From NCBI GenBank assembly GCA_024405235.1, contig JAKSPA010000020.1, forward strand, positions 1 to 13,680: DNA of 13,680 nt, given 5' to 3'. Each line of letters begins with the position of its first letter. The first letter of the stretch is position 1. Below are positions 6,354-13,680 of this stretch, in pieces. Source of the stretch: Lentisphaeria bacterium. GTDB lineage: Bacteria > Verrucomicrobiota > Lentisphaeria > Oligosphaerales > Oligosphaeraceae. A program made the translations under genes and the position numbers. The notes below the pieces were generated by a model. It searched no databases and had not been told where the DNA came from. It saw only the letters and a program-made list of their open reading frames with translations.

Positions 6354-6566
6354 ATGAAAAAATTCATGAACATCGCTCTGTGCGCAATGCTTTTCGCAGG
6401 CTGCATGGCTTTCACAAGCTGCTCCAAGTCCACGGAAGACAAGATCAACGACGCAGTTGAAGCAGTCGCTGACGATGCCAAGGACGCTGCCAAGGATGCT
6501 GAAAATGCAGCCAAGGACGCCGCCAAAGACGCAGAAAGCGCTGTCAAGGATCTGCTGAACAAGTAA
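6354..6566 (+). CDS. Small lipoprotein with Lys/Asp/Ala-rich helical repeats
   Basis: This is a 70-residue protein with a lipoprotein-type signal: MKKF, a hydrophobic core, then two candidate lipid cysteines, C17 (FAGC) and C23 (FTSC). C23 is followed by SKSTEDK and is the more likely acylation site. The mature part is one long predicted amphipathic helix built from repeats of the type DAAKDAENAAKDAAKDAESAVKD, rich in Ala, Asp and Lys, resembling small envelope-associated or LEA-like helical proteins. The function is not recognisable. The start is fixed by AGGGAGA (6341-6347), 6 bases before the ATG. It is a single-gene unit with its own promoter candidate and strong terminator, the arrangement expected of an abundant small envelope protein. 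Confidence 0.85.
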   Translation: MKKFMNIALCAMLFAGCMAFTSCSKSTEDKINDAVEAVADDAKDAAKDAENAAKDAAKDAESAVKDLLNK

Positions 6567-6583
6567 TTGTCTGCAGACACAGG

Positions 6584-6617
6584 AAGCCCGTCGTGGATTG
6601 CCGCGGCGGGCTTTTTT
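6584..6617 (+). terminator. Rho-independent terminator of the lipoprotein gene
   Basis: The stem GCCCGTCG/CGGCGGGC (6586-6593 with 6604-6611, one G-U) has a 10-base loop, flanking A-T pairs and six T at 6612-6617. It lies 18 bases after the stop codon. Confidence 0.93.
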
Positions 6618-6621
6618 ATTT

Positions 6622-6779
6622 CGCTATGTTCCCCAAGAGGGTAGGAATTAAGCCGCATTGGGCGCAGCACAATGCGGCAGTACGGGCGTTCACGCCGCCC
6701 TCTTAGCGCCGTAAGGCGCAGTACGCGCCGCAGGCAGTACGCGCCGCAGGCAGTAGCTACCCTCTTGGGGAACATAGCG
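6622..6779. mobile_element. 158-bp MITE-like element with 23-bp perfect terminal inverted repeats and 8-bp target duplication
   Basis: The first and last 23 bases (6622-6644 and 6757-6779) are perfect inverted repeats beginning CGCTATGTTCCCCAAG. Directly outside each end is the same 8-mer, TTTTATTT (6614-6621 and 6780-6787), as expected of a target site duplication. The interior is non-coding, GC-rich and structured. It has a 9-bp hairpin GCCGCATTG/CAATGCGGC (6652-6678), a smaller one GCGCC-GTAA-GGCGC, and 2.4 tandem copies of a 16-mer starting GCAGTACGCG (6718-6755). The insertion lies in the T-run of the preceding terminator. It has no transposase, so it would depend on one elsewhere. The AT-rich nature of the 8-mer weakens the duplication claim somewhat. 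Confidence 0.8.
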
Positions 6780-6821
6780 TTTTATTTTTATTCAAGACTA
6801 TAATCTGCTGTGTTCAAAAGA

Positions 6822-6894
6822 TCTAGGCATTTCTAATGCATAGTGCCGCGGATGCCTGCTCCGCGGAATGATCCATGACCTCTAGGCATTTCTA
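6822..6894. repeat. 14-bp direct repeats flanking a 7-bp hairpin
   Basis: TCTAGGCATTTCTA occurs at 6822-6835 and again at 6881-6894. Between them lies the hairpin CCGCGGA (6846-6852) / TCCGCGG (6860-6866) with a 7-base loop. It may be a second small inserted element with a long target duplication, or a paired regulatory site upstream of the large surface-protein gene. No gene is seen in 6788-7084. Confidence 0.7.
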
Positions 6895-6940
6895 TAGTGG
6901 CTAGAAAGTAATGTCAATTTACATGATTTTGATGACTATA

Positions 6941-6968
6941 TTGTAATTTGCTTGCAATCAGATATTAA
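6941..6968 (+). promoter_or_regulatory. Candidate promoter of the giant surface-protein operon
   Basis: TTGTAA (6941-6946), a 16-base spacer and TATTAA (6963-6968) each match the sigma70 boxes at 4 of 6. The start would be near 6975, giving a 110-base leader before the strong AGGAGG at 7073-7078. Confidence 0.35.
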
Positions 6969-7084
6969 GCACTTATTTTTAGGCAAAATCGCAAACGAAC
7001 CGTTTTTTCGAACGATAAACAGAACAAGTGCAGGATACTGTCGGTTATCCTACGCCTTCCGAAACAACCAATAGGAGGATTCGA

Positions 7085-10000
7085 ATGATGTGTGCTCCAG
7101 AACGTCCCCAAACGACCCGCCATGTTCTTTGTCTTGCATGCGCATTGCTGATGTTCAGCGTCAGGACCTTCGCCTTGACGCTATATGTCGATAGCGTAAA
7201 TGGCTCCGATTACAACGATGGCGCCACTGAATATACGGCGCTGCAAACGATTGGCACGGCACTCACAATTACACAGTGGCTTGGGCAGGACGAAAATACG
7301 ATATTAGTCGCGCCTGGCACCTATACCGAGGGGTCAAACCGGAATTTGTTAGTATATGGCCAGAATCTTGAGATCATAGCCACTGGCCCCGCAGGCTCGT
7401 CTATCATCGACCTGCAGCAGAATGGCAATTTCCTGACCATTGACAACGGCGCCAATGCGACTATTCAGAATCTGACGATTCAAAACGGCCTTTCCACATA
7501 TCAAAGGGCTTCTGCAATCGATATATACGATGGGACGCTGACAGCCATTGACTGCAGTTTGAAAGACAACAGTGGTCCTGGCGAGGTCATCTATGCGGAA
7601 GAAGGCCGTCTTGTCATGCAGAATTGCATTCTGGATGGACATACCGAACCATCGGAAGAATACGGAAGCGCAAGCATTTCGGCAGATTCGGCAAATGTCT
7701 CTTTGCTGAACTGCACGCTCACAGGCGGCGGGATGCTGTTGAGTTCCTATGGCGATACTATTCTCAACAACACGATCATCGACGGCGGTTGCGAGTTGAA
7801 TTATTCCGCCAGCGCGAACAATTGCTACGCGTGGGACAACCTCTCGAGCTATGGCAGCGACAACATCCAGGGCGTCACGCCAGGCCTGAATGCCGCAGGC
7901 GTTCCAAACGAAGACTCGGTGTGCGTTTCCTCAGGCAATGACGATTATTATGTCGATAGCGATCTTAGGGGTTCAACGAGAATGCCTGGCGCGGTAAGCA
8001 TAGGTGCGCTCGAACCGAATTCCGATGCGACTGCTGCTGAAGCGCAGGAGGAGTGTGAACTAGGGTTCTATCCAAAGCCTTCGATTAATTCGCAGCACAG
8101 CTGCAGTTTTCGCATAGAAACCAACGTAAAGGATCGTGACGGACTTAATTGCCTGCCAATCGATTGCGGAACATTCCATAGTTTCGGGAAGAACTTTTCC
8201 GCTTTGGCCAGTTATGTACTCAATAATATCCATTTGGCGGGAAAGTGCGAATGGGCGACATACAATCCAGTGGCCTACTCATTAAACGGATTCGGCGGCG
8301 AAAGGACCTATACGACCGCTACGACGAACGGAGCGGCCTTCTCGACGCTGTCTATCAGCCCGCCATTGAGAGGGATGGGAACGCATCCATCCTTCGCTTC
8401 TCAATATGCTCCTGGAACCTACGTGCTTCCAGTGACTTTCAACTGCGTGGAAAAGAATTCGCAGGCGGTTGACATAAGGGGTTACGATCATACTTTGAAA
8501 TGGACTGACACCGCTTCCGAAAACAAGAAGTGCTCCATGGAAGGTAGAATCCCGCAGGACGATTCGGCGCATGGGCGGCGATATGCCCAAAAGCGTTCGC
8601 TTGTTCTTCCGTATGCGGCTTCGGTTCCCCTGAACGTGGAATGGACAGGCGGAGATATCTACAAGACTCAACTAATGGAATGGGCTGCAACCACGGCGCC
8701 TGAAACGGGCGCGTTGCTTCTCACGCACAAGAAGTGCGTCGATTGCGGCGCGGAAGAGCGGCTTTCGCCTATGCCCGCCGATTACTCTCGCCTGCTGCCG
8801 CACGTTTGCTTGTATCAGACGCCAGAAAACTACTATGATGATGTGCTGGAAAAGATCAACGGCACAATTCTCCACGATGACGAATGTGGGGGAATCGACT
8901 TCAACAGTCTCGGACTGAAAAAATTCGCCGCCAAGCAGGACTGCACCTGCAATTTCCTAAATATCGGCTACGATACTGCGACTTTCAGAAAAATCTGCGT
9001 GCCCTATGTCGCCGAATCCGCGCACAGGCATCAAAATCTGTCGGGCGATCTTTTCCATGACGTCAAAGTTCCTGCCTGCGGGAGCGCGGAGTTCTCATAC
9101 GAAGCGGAGGTCATAGGCATTCAGGACGTTACGGTGACGCAGCAGGGATGTCCGGAATCGCAGTCGCTTCTGATGTTCGATGTCGATTCCACGACGCAAT
9201 TCGATAAAGAACACTATGCGTTTATCGCACGCGAAGTCACCAAAGCAGAGGCCGAAGCGTGTTTTAGGCAGGAACGCCCTGCGCCGACTATTGTTCTGTC
9301 GGCCACTTCCACAAGCGACGGCGGCATGAAATGGCCGACGCCCGATGATCATCCGCTATATGGCGACATCGACGATAGGGCCCTTGGCTGGTTTGAAAGT
9401 ATGGAAAAACTCGAATGGAGATTTCCACGATGGATCGGACTGGAGGAAGGCGATGCTCTGGATGGAAATCCGATTGTCACGAAAACGTATAAAGGAAGGC
9501 ACGGAATTGATTCCATCACAGCATCTTGTTACGATAACACGTGCTTTATGCAACCGGTGGACGATGAATTCTTCAATTGGGACTACGCGGCAAAGAATTG
9601 GAAAATTGTGATAGGCGATATCAATATCACGTTGGATGGAAAGGGGTCGCCATTGCCGCTTTTGGTGCTGAATGACAACAACGATAGCGGTATCGCATGG
9701 CCCGATGCCGAAGCCAAAGCGGATAAGGAACAGACAGGCCCTATCGACTACGTGGATTCCGAGCTGAAGGCGCTTACAGTTTCGCTTGATGATATATTTT
9801 CGGCGCTGCCTGCCAAAGTGCTGGAACGGCTTGCCATTAGAGTGGATGTGGAGGGCGATTACATCCGTTGCTTCGGAGACCAGAAGAAGAATCCCGTCGG
9901 CTTCCATGATTCACGCTGGAGTGGTTCGCAAAACTGCTTCTATTTCAGTCTGATTGACGACTTCGATAGGAAAGGGATCGTGAAAACCTCATGCACGTTG

Positions 10001-12052
10001 TATGTGGAAGGCATCGACGAAGGAACCGCCAATATCAAGGCGACTTTGGTTGATAAGAATTCCATGGATGACAATACAAGCATCTCCGAGACGCTTAAGG
10101 TGGCGGTGGTCCGTGTCGGTCTGATTCCAGATTACAATTGCGATGGAAAGATCGACGACGTAGATGCCGACTTTGCTTCAAAGGGACGTGTGATGCGCAT
10201 GTGGACGAATTGCAATCGCGATGTGGAGAAGAAGAATCTATGGGATTTCGAGGCCGGCAGAAGCGAAAACTGCAGCGATGATGTTGTAAATGGCCGTGGA
10301 GATCTTCTTGATTTCTTCCCTGTCTGGCTTGACGCCAAGAGCTTTCTGGCTCTGGAACCGCCCAAGGGGAGGCTTACGGTCAGATTGCGACATTCTTGGA
10401 ATAAATTGAATGCCGTCTATACGGAATTGTCTCCTTCCAATGTCGTGCAATACATGATATCGGACGACGAATTGAAAAAGGCGATACCAACAACGAAAAG
10501 AGGAAAAATTGAAATACACTGTACCAATGTAAATGCTCTTTGTTCGGAAGGAGTTCCAGAGAAATTCCTTGAAGCATGCGCTTCTGGCAATGGCATAGTG
10601 CTTTGCGAAGGCAATCTCAAGCCCGTTCTGAAATGTCCAAGCGAACTTGTGCTGGAATTGTGCATGGAACTCGACGGCAAGACTACCTGTCTGGCCAGAC
10701 GCTCGCTGACGACATCGATTTCAGACGTCTACGACATGATAAGGACCTTCAATTTGCGTGGTTGCGAGAAAAAATCCTATACATCGGAGGCTCTGGAGGC
10801 CTATCTGGAAGAAAGCCAGATGAGTGACCCTCCGAATATGCCGTCCACCGAAACCGATGACATCAAAGTCTATTTCGTGCATGGATACAACATGGACGAA
10901 GCGGAAAGCTACGACTGGATGGGGAGACTCTACAAGCGTCTTTATAGAAGCGGTGTCTCATGTCAATTCGTCGGTGTGGATTGGTACGGCAACGACGGCG
11001 ATTGGGGGGCCTATCAGAAGAATGTGGAAAATGCCTTCTGTACGGCGCCGTTCCTTGATGGGCTGGTTGATGCGACCTCCTGCGGGAATGAAAAAAGGGT
11101 CTTCATCGCACACAGTTTGGGAAACATGATTGTTTCTTCGGCGATGGAGGACTACGGGATGAAGGCGGATCTGTTCATTCTTCTGAACGCCGCAGTCGCG
11201 TCAGAAGCCTATGAAGCAGCGCAATACGATGGCGAAGAAGATTCCGCAAAAAACAAAATGCTTCCAGTTAAATGGCATGGTTTTGTGCATGTAAGTCGCG
11301 CGGCCGAGTGGTATACGCATCATCCGAACGACAATCGCGGTAGACTCGCATGGCCTGGCCGTTTCAAGAACATAAGGCAATCCTGCACCGAATTTCTTAA
11401 TTTCTTTGATCCGAAGGACGAAGTGATTCGCGTGATACACAGCCCCATTCTGCATTTATTAACGGGTGCCGCGTTGAAGGAAGCGTATAGATTGTGTGAA
11501 CTATCCAGACGGCGTCTGGCATGGCAGAAGCAGGAGTTTTTCAAGGGGACGGAATCCTTCAACGCGTTGGCCTGCACGTCTGAAGCAGGTTGGGGCATAA
11601 TAGAGACGAGAAGGCATTTCTTTTCAATCTTCAGGCATTGGGATGTGGACGAGGAATATTCGCATCCAGTAGAAGTTGATGCCGAATATGTTAATAGTGG
11701 CAATCTCGACTTCAGCGATTTCAATCAGGCTATATTCATTCATGTGCCGGAGGAAATGAACAATCCGGAGCTTACGGAGGAAACGCGTAACCACCTTCTC
11801 GCATTCGCGATACCCGCTCTTTCGCATCCAGCAGGAACGATAAGCATGTTATATTTTGACAACAACGTAAATCTTGCGGAGATTCCCATGCAGGGCTGGC
11901 CGCGGGATCATGAATTCCTCTTGAACCAGAAGAACAAATCAATAGACATGCCGAACAGCGATATCTTGTGGTGCCATTCGGATTTCATGCTCGTTCCGTA
12001 TTTCTATACGCATTCGATATATGAGACAATGAAGAACCACATCAATAAATAG
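7085..12052 (+). CDS. Giant secreted protein: parallel beta-helix, Cys-rich middle, EF-hand loop and C-terminal alpha/beta-hydrolase
   Basis: This is 1655 residues. The ATG at 7085 lies six bases after AGGAGG (7073-7078); an in-frame GTG at 7028 has no such site. Residues 1-30 are a signal peptide ending in RTFA. Residues 33-310 resemble a parallel beta-helix (LYVDSVNGSDYNDG, VAPGTYTEG, repeated 'TIQNLTIQNG'-type turns) and end in a GALEP motif as in 'choice-of-anchor Q' proteins. Residues ~330-1000 are Cys-rich and unassigned. D1016-D1027 is a canonical EF-hand loop (DYNCDGKIDDVD) followed by GRGDLLDFFPVWLD at ~1070-1083. From ~1260 an alpha/beta-hydrolase begins: VYFVHGYN (H1266), nucleophile AHSLG (S1344), NFFDPKDEV (D1442 or D1445 as acid) and YTHSIY (H1643). 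I infer an exported esterase, lipase or amidase; the substrate is unknown. Its probable operon partner starts 47 bases later. Confidence 0.85.
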   Translation: MMCAPERPQTTRHVLCLACALLMFSVRTFALTLYVDSVNGSDYNDGATEYTALQTIGTALTITQWLGQDENTILVAPGTYTEGSNRNLLVYGQNLEIIATGPAGSSIIDLQQNGNFLTIDNGANATIQNLTIQNGLSTYQRASAIDIYDGTLTAIDCSLKDNSGPGEVIYAEEGRLVMQNCILDGHTEPSEEYGSASISADSANVSLLNCTLTGGGMLLSSYGDTILNNTIIDGGCELNYSASANNCYAWDNLSSYGSDNIQGVTPGLNAAGVPNEDSVCVSSGNDDYYVDSDLRGSTRMPGAVSIGALEPNSDATAAEAQEECELGFYPKPSINSQHSCSFRIETNVKDRDGLNCLPIDCGTFHSFGKNFSALASYVLNNIHLAGKCEWATYNPVAYSLNGFGGERTYTTATTNGAAFSTLSISPPLRGMGTHPSFASQYAPGTYVLPVTFNCVEKNSQAVDIRGYDHTLKWTDTASENKKCSMEGRIPQDDSAHGRRYAQKRSLVLPYAASVPLNVEWTGGDIYKTQLMEWAATTAPETGALLLTHKKCVDCGAEERLSPMPADYSRLLPHVCLYQTPENYYDDVLEKINGTILHDDECGGIDFNSLGLKKFAAKQDCTCNFLNIGYDTATFRKICVPYVAESAHRHQNLSGDLFHDVKVPACGSAEFSYEAEVIGIQDVTVTQQGCPESQSLLMFDVDSTTQFDKEHYAFIAREVTKAEAEACFRQERPAPTIVLSATSTSDGGMKWPTPDDHPLYGDIDDRALGWFESMEKLEWRFPRWIGLEEGDALDGNPIVTKTYKGRHGIDSITASCYDNTCFMQPVDDEFFNWDYAAKNWKIVIGDINITLDGKGSPLPLLVLNDNNDSGIAWPDAEAKADKEQTGPIDYVDSELKALTVSLDDIFSALPAKVLERLAIRVDVEGDYIRCFGDQKKNPVGFHDSRWSGSQNCFYFSLIDDFDRKGIVKTSCTLYVEGIDEGTANIKATLVDKNSMDDNTSISETLKVAVVRVGLIPDYNCDGKIDDVDADFASKGRVMRMWTNCNRDVEKKNLWDFEAGRSENCSDDVVNGRGDLLDFFPVWLDAKSFLALEPPKGRLTVRLRHSWNKLNAVYTELSPSNVVQYMISDDELKKAIPTTKRGKIEIHCTNVNALCSEGVPEKFLEACASGNGIVLCEGNLKPVLKCPSELVLELCMELDGKTTCLARRSLTTSISDVYDMIRTFNLRGCEKKSYTSEALEAYLEESQMSDPPNMPSTETDDIKVYFVHGYNMDEAESYDWMGRLYKRLYRSGVSCQFVGVDWYGNDGDWGAYQKNVENAFCTAPFLDGLVDATSCGNEKRVFIAHSLGNMIVSSAMEDYGMKADLFILLNAAVASEAYEAAQYDGEEDSAKNKMLPVKWHGFVHVSRAAEWYTHHPNDNRGRLAWPGRFKNIRQSCTEFLNFFDPKDEVIRVIHSPILHLLTGAALKEAYRLCELSRRRLAWQKQEFFKGTESFNALACTSEAGWGIIETRRHFFSIFRHWDVDEEYSHPVEVDAEYVNSGNLDFSDFNQAIFIHVPEEMNNPELTEETRNHLLAFAIPALSHPAGTISMLYFDNNVNLAEIPMQGWPRDHEFLLNQKNKSIDMPNSDILWCHSDFMLVPYFYTHSIYETMKNHINK

Positions 12053-12099
12053 AAGATGCAAATCAATTCCTGAACCAACAACATCTGGAGGACTGTTTA

Positions 12100-13257
<1,158 letters not shown>

Positions 13258-13263
13258 AACATT

Positions 13264-13334
13264 TGCGATATGCTCCAAGAGTGCACAGGCTTCGGGAGGA
13301 AAGCTTGCGCAGGGGGGGCTTGGAGCACGTCGCA
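13264..13334 (+). repeat. Long imperfect inverted repeat (hairpin) after the acidic-tail gene
   Basis: The arms TGCGATaTGCTCCAAG (13264-13279) and CTTGGAGCAcGTCGCA (13319-13334) pair in 15 of 16 positions, with one G-U. The 39-base interior can form a second stem GTGCA/TGCGC. It begins 7 bases after the stop codon. There is no T-run, so it is not a standard terminator. It may be a 3'-end stabiliser, a small structured RNA or a repeat element. Confidence 0.65.
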
Positions 13335-13392
13335 TTGTGTCGTCGCGCTATTTGCGTTGATTCAATTCTATGTCTCTCTGGCTTTGCTACCG

Positions 13393-13435
13393 ATGTAGAA
13401 AGGCTATATTATCATTGTTATACCTTTTTCTACAT
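13393..13435. promoter_or_regulatory. Operator-like inverted repeat around -10-like boxes
   Basis: ATGTAGAAA (13393-13401) and TTTCTACAT (13427-13435) are perfect 9-bp inverted repeats 25 bases apart. Between them lie TATATT (13405-13410) and GTTATACC (13417-13424), either of which may serve as a -10 box for the gene at 13459. A dimeric regulator bound here would cover the promoter. Confidence 0.45.
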
Positions 13436-13458
13436 GATTGTCGTAAAAAACTGCATCC

Positions 13459-13680
13459 ATGAAATACAATTGGAAAGATGTATTCGTCGAATTTGAAGAC
13501 GGCGTTCTATCTCTAGGCAACAGCCGCTTCTGCCGTCGTTTCGATTTGTCGAAGGGAATGATGAAAACCCTTTCGCTGACGGATGGCAAGGGACGTCTTT
13601 TCGCCTCCGAGAATCACAATTGCACGGACTTCGAATGCTATGGCGCAAGCGTTCCGTTGGACGCCCTTGAAAGCAGGCTT
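13459..13680 (+). CDS. N-terminal fragment of an unidentified protein, possibly a glycoside hydrolase; runs off the right edge
   Basis: The frame is open from the ATG at 13459 to the window end, giving 74 residues starting MKYNWKDVFVEFEDG. The segment VLSLGNSRFCRRFDLSKGMMKTLSLTDGKGRLFA has the shape 'l.lgN..i.R.f.l.dG.l.T.sL.d..tgr' that I associate with the N-terminal beta-sandwich of alpha-galactosidase-like (GH36-type) enzymes. That is a resemblance, not proof. It has no signal peptide. No strong Shine-Dalgarno is seen (GTAAAAAACTGCATCC precedes the ATG), and codon use fits the rest of the window. Confidence 0.55.
   Translation, partial: MKYNWKDVFVEFEDGVLSLGNSRFCRRFDLSKGMMKTLSLTDGKGRLFASENHNCTDFECYGASVPLDALESRL

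Noticed and set aside
6718..6755. CRISPR array
   Set aside because: Only 2.4 directly adjoining 16-base copies without spacers; it is a tandem repeat within the MITE-like element.
7028..7084. GTG at 7028 as start of the giant protein
   Set aside because: No Shine-Dalgarno there, and the added residues would push the signal peptide 50 residues from the N-terminus; AGGAGG fits the ATG at 7085.
13280..13318. SRP (4.5S-type) RNA core
   Set aside because: CAGG and GGGAGGA resemble the domain IV loop, but the invariant AGCA on the 3' side and a clean C-G closed tetraloop are missing. It is kept only as a speculative remark.

Overview
This window looks like chromosomal DNA of a Gram-negative bacterium. 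My best guess is a member of the PVC group (Lentisphaerota, Victivallales or Kiritimatiellota type). That rests on a non-flagellar-style sctR-S-T-U cluster and on a very large secreted beta-helix protein with an EF-hand loop and a GRGDLLDFFPVWLD-like segment, an architecture I associate with those phyla. It is recognition from memory, not a database result.

Layout. Bases 1-2602 hold the end of a type III secretion operon: sctR (truncated by the window edge), sctS, sctT and sctU, all on the + strand and tightly packed. An XRE-type helix-turn-helix regulator (2684-3130) lies on the - strand. A two-gene unit follows on the + strand: a small antibiotic-biosynthesis-monooxygenase-type protein and an RNase D-like 3'-5' exonuclease whose catalytic exo I region contains a run of 14 T. 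A 14-bp-stem inverted repeat separates it from a convergent, broken PHP-family phosphohydrolase gene (4977-5789, - strand), which has an in-frame TGA and a lost metal-binding residue.

Bases 5957-6137 carry an initiator tRNA(CAT) with a promoter candidate and a strong terminator. The tRNA has two odd features: C33 in place of U33, and an extra C in the T-stem. A small Lys/Asp/Ala-repeat lipoprotein with its own terminator follows. Immediately after that terminator sits a 158-bp MITE-like element with 23-bp perfect terminal inverted repeats and an 8-bp target duplication.

The right half is a probable two-gene surface unit. One gene encodes a 1655-residue secreted protein: signal peptide, parallel beta-helix, Cys-rich middle, EF-hand loop and C-terminal alpha/beta-hydrolase with a visible Ser/Asp/His candidate triad. 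Forty-seven bases downstream, a 385-residue exported protein has an Ig/carboxypeptidase-regulatory-like domain and a tail of 17 consecutive Glu codons ending in GYYYYF. After a long hairpin and an operator-like repeat, the 5' end of another gene, possibly a glycoside hydrolase, runs off the right edge.

How the parts relate: sctR-U form the inner-membrane export gate of one machine. The giant hydrolase and the acidic-tail protein are probably co-transcribed and both exported, so they may act together at the cell surface. No link between the secretion genes and the surface pair is visible here.
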